Origin: Gymnothorax reevesii | Taxonomy: Eukaryota > Chordata > Actinopteri > Anguilliformes > Muraenidae | NCBI GenBank assembly: GCA_029721435.1 | Contig: CM056582.1 | Span: forward strand, 38,584,611 to 38,648,610 | Direction of reading: 5' to 3' | DNA: 64,000 nucleotides | Shown here: positions 1 to 10,828 of the stretch, in pieces | How positions within the stretch are numbered: the first letter of the stretch is position 1 | Layout: every line of letters begins with the position of its first letter | The notes under the pieces: generated by a model | Database searches by the model: none | Told to the model about the DNA's origin: nothing | What the model saw: the letters and a program-made list of their open reading frames with translations, nothing else | Made by a program: the position numbers and the translations under genes

Positions 1-301
1 TGTTCCCGGTGAGGAAAATGCTCCAACACAAGCAAAAATCCACAAAAAGCTACACAGGTCTTGAAAAGAGTGACAGGTCTGGTCAAATGTATCCTTCTGC
101 TTGCAATTTCTCCTACTACTCCACTCCCTCAATTTTCCTCTTTATATACTCTTTTGCAGACCCCTCCCACATTTAGACCTCTTTTTTAATTCACTGGGAC
201 TTGTCCCTGACATGCCCAAAACATGCCCAAACCCAGCTTCAGTCTGGGCTTAACATAAGAACGGTCAATACTGCCATCTAATGGCTGCTATTCGCATTAC
301 A
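1..301 (-). repeat. LTR fragment of the Gmr1-like retrotransposon family
   Basis: Reverse complement of the LTR seen at 10829-11297 and 18101-18488. Shared blocks include the CCCAGACTG stretch, the TATATAAAG promoter-like box and the text encoding the ctccaacac/gagcattttcctcac segment. The 5' LTR end (TGTAATGCGAA in sense) lies at 301. The window edge cuts the other end, so solo LTR versus full element cannot be decided. Confidence 0.75.
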
Positions 302-627
302 CAGGTCTCTGTTAAAGCGAGGGTGGTGACTATCACAGTTCTCCCCTGTGAACATCTTTATCTGCCCTGGTCATGTCTTTTATGCAACTGCACCTTAACT
401 CATCTGTTTAAATATTCTGAAACTCTCGTCGTGTCAAACCGTTCTCATATGTTCATCATGCTATTGTAAAATGACTTATGCTCAAATCTCTGGATTTGCA
501 TGTACAGTAATTCAGCAAGAGTTTTTCATGACCACTGCATCATATTAATACATCCTCTTGGCATGTTTGGTATTTTTTTATTCAGAATAATTCAAGGAGT
601 TTGATGGAACATGTTTCATACCAACTA
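302..627. other. No gene or recognised repeat
   Basis: AT-rich sequence. Short open frames here lack family motifs and I do not consider them genes. Confidence 0.5.
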
Positions 628-746
628 AAATTATAACATAACATAGCATAACATGAATGGCAAGAACAGGCCTTTCAGCCCAACTAAGCTTGCCAGTTTC
701 TTTACACCATTGTGAATATAGCCCTTCAGATACTGAGTGACTCAAT
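628..746 (-). repeat. 3' end of a CR1/L2-type LINE
   Basis: Read on the minus strand, this matches the 3' tail of the LINE copy at 25770-25885, including the block GGGCTGAA-GGCCTGTT-T-GCCATTC. It is the downstream part of the LINE at 1767-2930, separated from it by the solo LTR at 747-1766. The tail runs into short ATAACAT repeats, as is usual for this LINE group. Confidence 0.75.
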
Positions 747-1766
747 TGTTATGATTCTGCCTTTTGTGTGTTGTCTCAAGCTTATTTCTGCTTGTGCCTT
801 ACTTTCGTTTTATTTTTCAGCTTTCGGTTCAGCCGTCTGACAATCCACTCTTACTCTGCCTTCAGTGATGTCGCTTGACTGCCTTCAGCATGCCTGCCTC
901 TCGTCATCCAATCACGTTTCCTCTGTCGGTTTCGGCTCTGGTATTTCATTTATTGCTTCCAGCTGTGTTTAATTCTGGGCCTTGCGAAACTCTGAGTGAA
1001 TGCGTTCTCCGATAGGATATTACTAACCTGTACTAACCAGCACTTATTTCAGGGTGATTGTAAATATTTCCTCACGTAGTATTAATCTGAATTAACTAAT
1101 TTGCGAGTGTGTGCGATTCTGGCTTTTGTACATTCAGTCTGAGCTATCTCTGATTAACTGATTAAAAAGCTGTGCTTTCCTTCACTTTTCTTGCGGTGCT
1201 TTTTACTTGTCTTGTTTAGATTACCTTAATCTAAACTGTCTAGTTTGATTGATGCTCTCAGCGTCTTGTCTCTAGTCATTATTGTTAACCCGGTTCTCGT
1301 GTAATTGTTTATAAATCCCATGTGTTTCTGTTTCCTTCCGAGATTGCATTCGAGTCCCCGCCTCCTCTTGTGACTATGTGTGGCAGAGTTGGGAGAGCGG
1401 ATGTCAGACGGATCCCCGTATTGACTCAGTCAACATGGTGAAATCTCAGCTCCTCGTGCCTTCTGAGTTTCTCAGGTTTATTATTCCCAAGTCTTATTTT
1501 TTGCTGCGCCCTTGTCTTGGCTGCCCCGCGTATAAGTCTCCCAGTGTGTCGGTCAGTATAGTTAGGTTCAGTTTTTGTTTTCTTAGTTTATCCACTCTTA
1601 TTTCTGTTTCCCCCTGCCTTTGGCAGAGTACGTTAGTTTTCCCATTTGTGCAGAACTTGTGCACTATGTTTTGTTTCTGGTGTGTCTGCCAAATTTCCCT
1701 TAGTGTGTTGTGTTCAATAATCACTTCTGGATCCTGCAACTGGTGTTCCTCTGACCTCTCCTCACA
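747..1766. mobile_element. Solo LTR (1020 bp) inserted in the LINE
   Basis: The insert begins TGTTATGATTCTGCC and ends CTCTCCTCACA, giving the TG...CA ends of an LTR. It is flanked by the 5-bp duplication TCAAT at 742-746 and 767-771 of the second kilobase (1767-1771). The LINE copy at 25770 shows the uninterrupted target (CCATTGAGTCA). No coding region is visible inside. The retroelement family (endogenous retrovirus or Gypsy) and orientation are not resolved. Confidence 0.7.
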
Positions 1767-2930
1767 TCAATGGTATCTAGCTTTAAGTCAAGCCTGCTCT
1801 TGAAAACCCCTAAGGTCTTTGCCTCAACAAAATGGTCAGGCAAGCTATTCCACATTGAAATTACTCTTTGGATGATGAAATATTTTTGAATATCAGTGCT
1901 AAATTTACGTTTGGTCAACTTCCATTTGTGACCCCGAGTTCTACTCACAACACTTGGTCGAAGGAATCCGACATAATTCACTTTGTTAATCCCCTTTACA
2001 TTTAAAGACCTCAATCAAATCACCCCTGAGTCTCCTTTTCCTAAGACTAAAGAGATTAAGGATCTTCAGTCTCTTCTCATAGCTTTCATCTTTTATACCT
2101 GCAGTTAGCTTAGTGGCTCCTCTCTGAACTTTCTCTGGAGCCTCTTTTTCTTTCTTAAAGTATGGTCCCCAGAACTGTACACAATACTCCAGATGTGGTC
2201 TAACGAACGTGTTGTCCAAAAGAAACATCACTTCCTCAGATTTATACTCAATACTTTTGGCAATGTATCCTAGCACCTGATTAGCTTTTTTTAACTGCTA
2301 CGGCACAATGGCTAGAACCTGTGAGGGTTTGGAAAACAATCACTCCCAGATCTTTCTCTTGTGCAGCACATTCCAGTTTTAAACCTCCCATGAAGTAATC
2401 CCTTCAAATGTTTTTATTACATGTGCAATTTACATTTTGCTAGATTAAATTTCATTTGCCACATTTCTGCCCAATTCTGGATTCTATCCAAATCGTCCTG
2501 AATCACTTTAGTGGACCATAACTATTTGCCAAACCCCCCAATTTAGTATCATCTGCAAATTTAACCAATCTGCTCTCAATATTCCTATCAAAGTCATTAA
2601 TGTAGATGAGGAACAGCAGGGGTCCCAACACTGATCCCTGGGGAACGCCACTCCCCACCATACCTAGCTCAGATGAGATACCACTGACCACCACTCTTTG
2701 TGTTCTGTCTTGTAACCAGTTTTGAATCCACTTCAGAATACCTCCTGTAACTCCAATGGAGCTCATTTTAAAAATTAGTCTCTTATGCGGTACAGTATCG
2801 CATGCTTTCTGAAAATCCAAGTATATGATGTCATAAGCCCTGCTCTGGTCATAAGTCCTGGTGGCCTCTTCAAAAAATTCCATTGGTTTATTCAATTTTA
2901 GAAACTCCGTAAAAAACCATCAAAGTAAAA
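1767..2930 (-). pseudogene. CR1/L2-type LINE, ORF2 reverse transcriptase and C-terminal part (broken)
   Basis: Non-LTR retrotransposon reverse transcriptase remnant. The minus-strand frame at 2503-2895 carries the RT core: LDFQKACDTVPH, then GVPQGSVLGPLLFLIYIND, then the catalytic FADDTKLGG motif. Further 3', frames at 1986-2276 and 1767-2014 encode the C-terminal region with FVRPHLEYCVQFW, LRGDLIEVFK and WNSLPDHFVEA, typical of CR1/L2-group LINEs. The frames are separated by stops and shifts, and the endonuclease half is missing 5' of about 2930, so this copy is 5'-truncated and dead. Its 3' end lies across the solo LTR at 628-746. The exact clade is not certain. A second copy of the same family is at 20612-25885. 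Confidence 0.85.
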
Positions 2931-3209
2931 TATCCTCTCTGGTAGTCATCTCATTTTCATCGCCTTTGCTAAATTGTTTTATACCTCTTCCAAATGGTGG
3001 GGGCCTAAATTCCGGATTCGACCACCCTTCCAGGTAATTTATGGCAATGTCGCCTGGATGAAAGACGTGATTTGGCTGAAAGCAAAGAGAGTCAATCCAT
3101 TCAGGAAAGAATGCACACAGCTTGCCACACTTGCTTCTGAAAGTCAATGCGTTTTGATTTTATTCACAATTTACACTTTGTCCCAACTATTTTGGTATTA
3201 GGGTTATAT
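2931..3209. other. Unassigned segment between repeats
   Basis: No recognised family. A 75-codon minus frame (2920-3147) has no motif I know. Could be older transposon debris. Confidence 0.4.
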
Positions 3210-4302
3210 ATACTCATCTGCGTAATGCACATTTGTAGTTCACGTCCATGTGAAACTTCCCCGGTAAGGATATATTGATTGACACGTTTCTTATCCAATT
3301 CCAGAGAGTATATACTTTCCACAGTAACTGAAAGACATTGATTGGACCATCAGACAGGTATTTAAACACTTGCTTAATATCAGTTAGGCTGTATTCTTTC
3401 AACTTTGCACAGCCAAGAATGAGCGAGTGCACAGAAAAAAAGAGTTCCCTGACCATCTCTGGAGAGTTGAGCTTATATTTGCAAGATGGAAATGTGATTC
3501 TGAGATGGAAAACGGCAGTTATTTTGAATGGAGCAGACTGGAGGGCTGACAGGATTGATTATTTGGAGTAGATATTCAATGATGGACAGTTTTTCCTCTT
3601 GAAGTGTGGGTCGAACTGTCTCTGTATGGTGCAGCTCTATTTTACTTCTACTCAGCTAGCTAACTATTCAGCTATTTGTTATTCGCGGACTAACACCTTA
3701 ATCACAGAGCTAATTCATCACATTGGTTTACAAGAGTGGTTGATACTGCAATGTGCAAGCATCTTCCTTATGTGGCGATCAACTTAAGAATTTACACCAC
3801 ATTCAATGAAAGAGAATGCCTTGGATTTTTGCTTGTTTAAAACAGGTATTTCTGTGTTGTGAGTTATACTTGGTCCTTATAGGGTGTTAGAAGCATTGTT
3901 ACAAGCTTTTGTTTCACTTGGATGATCGGAATAGTCAATAGCAAGCTTTCCGTCTGAGTGAACATTCTGACCTTATAAATAAACAGCCCCATTAATGAGT
4001 ACATGTGCTTTCTGATGCGGCTTTGTCAAATAATGGACAAAACTCTGAACTATATCATGGAGAAAAGGCATGTTTTTGATTTGGAGATGCTACTGCTCAC
4101 TAATGATGTCTAGCTGTACCTATATTGATAAACTTATGCTGTATTCAACCAGAAAATCATGAATTCATATTGAATTTCATGAGTCAAAAGTTGATTTGAA
4201 TTAAAAATATGACTATTTTATGATTTGACAGTGCGCCATTTAGAGGGCTGTTAGTATGTGGGGGGCCACGTGGAGGAGAGCTGTCTTATTTGGCTTCCTC
4301 TT
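3210..4302 (+). mobile_element. piggyBac-like non-autonomous element, copy A (partial)
   Basis: Collinear with the interior of the complete copies at 21419-23295 and 23814-25765. Shared blocks include tttcttatccaattcc, gatggaaatgtgattctg and gaacattctgacc. The 5' part with the TTAA end is missing, and the right side runs directly into the dispersed repeat at 4303. No transposase frame is present. Confidence 0.7.
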
Positions 4303-4975
4303 TTGAAGCCAAAATTAAATAATTTGGTGAATAGATAAACCTTATATGAGGCAATCATCAGAAAAAATATGAAGATCCGAAACCCCTAGCCACATGGTCA
4401 AACCAGGGGACAAAATTGGCCCATTATCGAGCCCTCCGAGGCAAGGGCTTATGTTAAAACTTTTATAATTCATCACCTAACAGTGTTATCCTGGCAGAAA
4501 TGTACATGTGAATAGATAATGAACCTATAATCACCGTGTTATGAGGAAAAAATTCTAAGTTGTTCCATATTTATAGGAGGGCTCCTATAGTTTCACCTTA
4601 TTTTAGCTCATTTTGGCCAAAATGCCATTTTTAGCTTCCTATAGAGTGAGAAATATGTATCCCAGAGGCTATCTAATGCCATAATTGAAAGATTTGGATG
4701 CCAATTAGTAAATATTTGCAATATTAGCTTTCTAGAAGAGTCCATTATAAATTTATAAGCCCCTGAAGTTGGAAGGAAATTCATTTTTCACGTGGCATTT
4801 TAGGGCCAAATTTTAAAGGCCTATATTTTTTAAACTATGAGGAATTGACAGCTAATCTTTTGCATGGTGGGTAGAGTTATATAGATATACATTTAAGAAT
4901 TTTTCCAGAAAAATCTGAGGAGGTGACCTGGGGAGGTTTTTGAAATTTAGGTGAGATGGCACGGAATTACCCGGT
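4303..4975. repeat. Dispersed 0.67-kb repeat, copy 1
   Basis: Aligns along its whole length with 18968-19650: cttatatgaggcaatc, cctagccacatggtca, gggcttatgttaaaac, cctaacagtgttatcc and tgcatggtgggtagag recur in order. Non-coding. No terminal inverted repeats or target duplications were identified, so the class is unknown. Confidence 0.75.
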
Positions 4976-5460
4976 TGTGTAATTAAATTACAAAATTGCA
5001 TTATTGGTCAAAATTTTACAACATTATTGGGCAGGCAGTTATTATTTTATTGGTTAATTTTATTACATTATCGGGAAGTTATTACATTATTAGTCTGTTG
5101 TAACATTATCACTTGTAACATGCCCCATGGAAAATTTTGGTGGAGATTCCCACAATTCAGATCCAGTTCTTATTTAAAGGATTTTTCACTATTGCGGGAA
5201 TACAAGATTGTGATAATTCAACAGGCTATCACAAAGATGCTTAATAGATTCAAAAAAAGGTCCAGCCTAATCCCCACTGTAGAAAATGAGGCAAAAAAAA
5301 AAAAAATTTCCAGTCGGGAGAAACATCTTCATAATTGGCTAGAAAAAACTCCTCAGTGGGAAGAAATCTCAGGAGGAACCTGGCTATTGTGGGGAAGCCC
5401 ATCCTCTGCTGGCAAGCTGATTCATAATGCTCAAAAGTCCATTAAAATTCATTAAAACAT
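4976..5460. other. AT-rich stretch with TTATTACATTAT-type repeats
   Basis: Bases about 4990-5120 contain several degenerate copies of TTACATTATTGG/TTACATTATCGG. A 142-codon frame (5027-5455) crosses it but has a low-complexity start and no recognisable domain, so I do not call it a gene. Confidence 0.4.
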
Positions 5461-6399
5461 CCAAGCAGTGGCATCTGTAGCTCCAGAAAGTGGCAAGGCA
5501 AGGATGGAGCTGAACTTGATCAGGACCGGATCAGGACAGCAGCAGCCAGCGCTCATGGTGAGGGACAGGGCGTGGATTGTCGAAGGACTCAGTGTTCCAG
5601 AGGGTACAAATGCCCAGAAAAAGACTCAGAAAAACAGAGGGTTAAGCTCTGGATGAAACTACTGTATACTAATAAAAATTCTGTCCTGTGTCAGATGCCA
5701 TGTAACAATTCTGGAGCAACTTGTCTAGAAACAGTCAAGACCCCTCTATCCACTTATTGCAACTCAGAGGCATGTAGTGCGTGTAGTCTGGTAGCGTGAC
5801 AGGGGGTAAACGCTGTTCCATTCCAGTATATAGGATGTGGAGCCCTCTCAGACTCAGTCCCTTACAGCTGACGTCAATTAAGTCAGTGAGGGTTCAGGGC
5901 TTGTCTTCAGGGGGCGGATTGGAATTGGGCCTCAAAATCTTGGCGGTACGTGACCTCGCGAAGCGCCAGCGCGCAAGGTTGTCGCTTGGTGCGCGATACG
6001 TCATTTGTGGCGCGCGAACCTCGCGCACTCGCGACTGTGTCAAGCATAAACTTGGCTAAAGTGGATCTCAGGCATTACACAGACAGCGCACACCCCATGA
6101 AACTTCAGGTGTCTTTTTACACTGAAAGTGGGCGGTCACTGTTGAGCTCAATTGACGCATTGCAGGTAAGAACGCACCAATCAAAAACAGCCTCTTGACG
6201 ACTCCGTTATACATACTCTTCCGCAGTTACTTAGTACCAATAAATTTTCTGCTTATATGATCATAGCTTTGCTATATAATCAGTGAAACCCGATAATTTG
6301 GAAATTTAAGTTGATATTTAATTTTCAACTTCCATCTGCTTGTTGCACTATGTCACCCAAAATATATAGCAGGAAATGGGGATGCCAGTGAACGGACAC
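5461..6399. other. Unassigned; CpG-rich patch at 5930-6040
   Basis: No gene recognised. The stretch around 5947-6040 is dense in CG dinucleotides (gcgcgcgaacctcgcgcactcgcg). It could be part of an upstream regulatory region for the candidate exon 1 at 6581, or debris of a CpG-rich DNA transposon; 7288-7470 and 8330-8400 contain similar CG-rich transposon sequence. Confidence 0.35.
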
Positions 6400-6581
6400 A
6401 GGAGGAGGTGTTTCCGAACATCCGTGAAGGCGGGATTGTGGGTAGCGTGTTTTTCGGCAATGGGTGGGAATCGGACCTCTTGAGCTAACAAGGAAAGTTG
6501 AGAAAGGAGAAATACGCCTTAGTCGCGTCCACACGCCGATAATATAGAAGAAGAAGAAGAAGAGAAAGGAGAATCAGAATG
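6400..6581 (+). other. calm: Candidate calmodulin exon 1 (5' UTR plus ATG)
   Basis: In vertebrate CALM genes the first intron falls immediately after the start codon. Here a purine-rich leader (GAA repeats at 6547-6562, then gagaaaggagaatcag) ends in ATG at 6579-6581, followed at once by a GTAAGA donor. The preceding 180 bases are moderately CpG-rich. The exon would join exon 2 at 36711 to give M-ADQLTEEQIA. Against it: the intron would be about 30 kb, GAA runs also occur in repeats, and ATG-GTAAG occurs by chance. The left boundary of the exon is not known; the start given is arbitrary. Confidence 0.4.
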
Positions 6582-7287
6582 GTAAGATTGGCTATTTTAT
6601 TTACGTTTATACCACATTGCATGATTTCGTTCAATTTTACAGACGAATCTTTGCTTTAAAGTGTGCAAACGGTGCGATTCGCTCATTTGGCTGCGCCCCA
6701 GAAACTGGAAATGAATGAACTGGCATCTTTCGTAGGGTGCAAGCAGGAGCCCATTGGGTACTGCAAGTGGTCGCTCTTTGGAACAGTGTTCATTGTAAAA
6801 CTTTAACTGTGCCAATTGTTAGTGGACGCGAAGTAAAAGTGGTTTAATTTAATTGTAATAATGTGGCACTCGTTGTGCGGTGACCATGTTGTAAGGCAAT
6901 TTGTATCAACGTCATTACAGACAGAGTAGCATAAGCTTGTTGACGATAAATATTTGTTAAATTAATATCAATTCTGAACCAGCGTCCTGCTTTTGCGAGT
7001 TGTCAGGGAGTGATCACTTGTCACTTCGATCACTGAAAAGGGAGATGGTCGTATCCTAACTTTGTTTCAATGTTTTTAGTCTCTGTTATTTATAGACTTA
7101 CACGCACACATTATTTAGGAATATGGTGTCTTGGCGAGGAGTTTGCTAACTCGCCAGTTGCTTGGACCGTAGAGCTGCTTCCGTTTGCATTCCTGACAAT
7201 CTCACGTTGACTAACATTAGTTTGTAAATGTGAATGTCGTTGAGCTGGCTTGTCCACCGCCTGTTCGGTGCCACCTCTTATGCCGCC
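6582..7287. other. Intron 1 sequence, nothing recognised
   Basis: No open frame or repeat family recognised. Provisional intron 1 if the exon ending at 6581 is real. Confidence 0.4.
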
Positions 7288-7436
7288 TTTCCATCAAACG
7301 CGAAACGAATGGCCAGATTGCAGTCAAAGTCAATACAAAGACGCGAGTTCGCGCCTTCTCGCGTCTATTCTCGTCTTTTTATTGACTTTGCATACAGTCT
7401 GGCCGCGCGAATGATTCGTTTTGCTTTTGGTGGAAA
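7288..7436. mobile_element. Hairpin MITE (about 149 bp)
   Basis: The two halves are reverse complements with a short centre: tttccatcaaacgcgaaacg at the left pairs with cgttttgcttttggtggaaa at the right. The inner blocks agtcaaagtcaata and tattgactttgc also pair. This is a foldback-type non-autonomous DNA element. Superfamily and target duplication are not resolved. Confidence 0.65.
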
Positions 7437-7446
7437 CGCAATATTA

Positions 7447-8327
7447 GGCTGGGTTCATAGTCGACGCGAGCGACGCAGGTAACGCACTCCCTGTCATATT
7501 GTACACAGTGTGCTGATGCCGCACGGGCGATACGTGAAATGCAATACACCGCTCACACAATAGAGGGTAACAGCGTCACGGGTGACATTCCGAGTGACAT
7601 TCACTGATCTCGCTGACGCAATAGTAAACTGCGCTGGAAGGTTGAAGCAACCGAGCAGCCGTATTGCTACGACCAGTATTAATCAACCATTATTACATTG
7701 AACTCTGGCAGGGCTGACCCTGAGTCTATCTTTCCAGCGCAGCAAACATTAAGCAAGTTATTTGGCAAGAGAATTCATTAGCTGTCGTTGCGATGGATTG
7801 GCTCAAAGTTAATAATAAGTTATCGTTAAATGGCTATTATCGATTTACCTTAACATGACACCTTAGCCAGCTATAATCAACTAGTCAAGGTGGTCGTCTC
7901 TAGAATATAGCCCAATTCAAATTATGCAGGATTTCACGACTGCATCTCACGTTATTAATGAGATCCATGTCATGCGCCATAACTTTTTTTTTTTTTAAGC
8001 TAGCATCATTGATACGCAACGCTGGTTTATAATTAGAATGGGCTTACAAATACTGTAAAACAAAATGTGGCAGTAGATGGGGTACTTGGCTGATTTATGG
8101 AAAGCTTAATTTCCACGGAGGTGAGTGCTGAGGGTATGTGTAGCACTGACTATTGTAAGTCCCTGACTATTTTCAAGCTAAAGGGAGAAAAAAAACATGC
8201 TGAGGAAAAAAAATGGCGACATTTCGCCGTACATGGATTGCATTTCTTCGACATAGCTAGCTACAGGATAATACCAATACTTCGTCTGGTTTGCGCATGA
8301 TCGTGAATATGTGGATGTTTAGGGCCG
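7447..8327 (+). mobile_element. Long-inverted-repeat DNA element, copy 1 (partial)
   Basis: Matches copy 2 at 9013-10828 in order: the tcgacgcgag start, gtgacattccgagtgacatt, tagtcaaggtggtcgtct, then the terminal block at about 8090-8327. The terminal block is also present in inverted orientation at 8763-8985. The left inverted arm present in copy 2 is absent here. No transposase is visible. The GGGTTCATAGT/GGGCCGATTCATAGT strings at 7452 and 8331 resemble PIF/Harbinger-type ends, but that is only a guess. Confidence 0.6.
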
Positions 8328-8762
8328 ATTCATAGTAGATCCAAAGGCACGCAAACGCGAACGCATCGAGACGCATTGCGACGCTTTGGCCGCCATGATG
8401 CTTTCGAGTGCGTAGTCTCATTTTTCAATAAGCGAAGTAGCAATGCATGTAATACCATCCGTAGCCAACGGTGGCGGTAATGTATTTAATACACTTAAAA
8501 CACTTTTTAGCCGACATAATAGAATAAGACTACTGAAAAAAGAAACTAATACTGTTGGGTATTAGTGATGGTGCCGCTTCAGCAATAAGACATTTCCACT
8601 GGAAACTTAGCAAAATTAAATTCAACTCAGATTTTTGGGCGAAACGATGGCGTTCTCTTCGTTTGTGCTGGTTAAAATTTGCCTTGATGATTTAACCTTT
8701 GATTGCCTAATGTTAGCGTGGCATCCGGGCATCTGTCAGCCTATGGACTGGTCGTGCTTTCT
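8328..8762. other. Spacer between inverted arms, CpG-rich at its left
   Basis: Begins gggccgattcatagtagatc and is rich in CG up to about 8410. Lies between arm 8090-8327 and its inverted copy 8763-8985. No gene seen. Confidence 0.4.
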
Positions 8763-9521
8763 AAACATCAACATATTCACTATCATGCGGAAAACAGGTG
8801 AAGTATTGGTATTAACCTGTGGCTAGCTATGTGGAAAAAATGCTATCCATGTATGGCGTAAGGTCGCTATTTTTTCAGCTTGCTGTTTTTCTCCCTTTTG
8901 CTTGAAAATAGTCAGGGACGTCCAGTGGTACACGTACCATCTGCACTCACCTTCGTGGAACTTTAGCTTTCCATAAATGATCCAATTATCCCATCGACAG
9001 CCCAAATTTTGGTGGTCGACGCGAGTCACGCAGTCCCTTTCATAGTGTACACAGTGAACGCAAGCTGCACGGGCAATACGTGAAATGCAATACACCGCTC
9101 ACAATAGGGGGTAGCAGCGTCACTGGTGACATTTCAGCTGACATTCCGAGTGACATTCACTGATCTCTCTAGAAAGACTCCAGGTCAGTCAGCTATCGAC
9201 TCAATCTTTTCAGCGCAACTATGAGCAAGTGGTTTGGCAAGAGAATTCATTAACTGTCGTTGCGAAGGATATATTGTGAATAATAAGTGAACGTTAAATG
9301 GCTATTATCGGTTTACCTTAACGTGACACCTAAGCCAGCTATAATCAACTAGTCAAGGTGGTCGTCTCGAGAATATAGCCCACTTCAAATGACTAACCCT
9401 TTGCATTAGCATAATTTATACATAAGATTTCAAGACTGCATCTGACATTATCAATGAGACCCATGTCACATCCATGTCACCTTTTTTTAAGCCAGCATCA
9501 TTAATACACAACGCTGTTTTA

Positions 9522-10579
9522 CAAAACCCAAAACCAGTGAAGTTGGCACATTATGTAAATTGTTGATAAAAACAGAATACAATGATTTGCAAATCCTTTT
9601 CAACTTGTATTCAATTGAATACACTGCAAAGACAAGATGTTTAATGCTCAAACTGAGAAACTTTATTTTTTTTTGCAAATAATCATTAACTTAGAATTTA
9701 AAGGCAGCAACACATTGCAAAAAAGTTGTAACACAGTGGTAAAAAGGCCCCTGTGCCATCGCATTTCCTTTTAAACAACACTCAGTAAACGTTTGGGAAC
9801 TGAGGAGACCAATTTTTGAAACCTTTCAGGTGGAACTCTTTCCCATTCTTGCTTGATGTACAGCTTAAGTTGTTCAACAGTCCGAGGTCTCCGTTGTTGT
9901 ATTTTACGCTTCATAATGCGCCACACATTTTCAATGGGAGACAGGTCTGGACTACAGGCGGGCCAGTCTAGTACCCGCACTCTTTTACTACGGAGCCATG
10001 CTGTTGTAACACATGCAGAATGTGGCTTGGCATTGTCTTGCTGAAATAAGCAGGGGCGTCCATGAAAAAGACGTTGCTTGGATGGCAACATATGTTGCTC
10101 CAAAACCTGTATTTACCTTTCAGCATTAATGGTGCCGTCACATATGTGTAAGTTGCCCATGCGTTGGGCACTAATACACCCCCATACCATCACAGATGCT
10201 GGCTTTTGAACTTTGCGCCTATAACAGTCCGGATGTTTCTTTTCCTCTTTGGTCCGGAGGACACGACGTCCACAGTTTCCAAAAATAATTTGAAATGTGG
10301 ACTCGTCAGACCACAGACCACTTTTCCACTTTGCATCAGTCCATCTTAGATGACCTTGCTTGCCACTTGTGCCAGCTTTTTTGAAATATGTTGCAGGCAT
10401 CAAATTCCAAATGAGCTAATATTTGCAAAAAATTACAAAGTTTACCTGTTTGAACGTTAAGTAACTTGTCTTCGCAGTGTATTCAATTGAATATAGGTTG
10501 AAAAGAATTTGCAAATCATTGTATTCTGTATTTATTTACGATTTACACAACGTGCCAACTTCACTGGTTTTGGGTTTTG
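9522..10579 (-). mobile_element. Tc1/mariner-family transposon, internally deleted
   Basis: Terminal inverted repeats of about 125 bp: caaaacccaaaaccagtgaa at the left and its complement ttcactggttttgggttttg at the right, continuing inward with few mismatches. A TA target duplication flanks both sides (9520-9521, 10580-10581). At 1058 bp it is shorter than a complete Tc1 (about 1.6 kb). The N-terminal DNA-binding half of the transposase is absent. Confidence 0.92.
9771..10403 (-). pseudogene. Tc1-like transposase, catalytic domain, frameshifted and N-truncated
   Basis: DD34E cut-and-paste transposase remnant. The frame at 10113-10403 carries the first catalytic aspartate in LWSDESTFQ and the VMVWGCIS block. 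The frame at 9771-10103 carries the second aspartate in FQQDNAKPHSA and the glutamate in DLSPIENVW, ending at RLLSVV. The two frames overlap near 10110, where a frameshift separates them. The helix-turn-helix region that precedes the catalytic core in Tc1 transposases is missing, so the protein cannot act. It lies inside the inverted repeats of the element at 9522-10579. Confidence 0.92.
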
Positions 10580-10828
10580 TATAATAGAATGGGCTGACAA
10601 ATGCTGTAAAACAAAATTTGGGCTATAGAGGGGGTAATTAGCTCATTCATGGAAAGCTAGACTTCCGTGGAGGTGAGTGCTGAGGGTACGTGTTCCACTG
10701 GACGTCCCTGACTATTTTCAAGCAAAAGGGAGAAAAAAAAACAAGCTGAAAAAAATAGCGATCTTACGCCATACATGGATTGCATTTTTTCCACATAGCT
10801 AGCTACAGGTTAATACTAATACTTTAAG

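Larger units (their letters stand above)
8763..10828 (+). mobile_element. Long-inverted-repeat DNA element, copy 2, with a nested Tc1
   Basis: The left arm (8763-8985) reads as the reverse complement of the right arm (about 10600-10828): aagtattggtattaacctgt at the left answers aggttaatactaatacttt at the right. The arms are about 220 bp. The body at 9013-9520 is collinear with copy 1. The Tc1-like element at 9522-10579 interrupts it at a TA dinucleotide, and copy 1 shows the unoccupied site near 8028 (gctggtttataattagaa). The right end abuts the retrotransposon LTR at 10829. Confidence 0.65.

Noticed and set aside
1378..1803. 141-codon open frame
   Set aside because: Lies inside the solo LTR and runs out into the LINE, so it spans an insertion boundary.
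5027..5455. 142-codon open frame
   Set aside because: Crosses AT repeats and a poly-A run; no domain, codon pattern or start context. Treated as chance.
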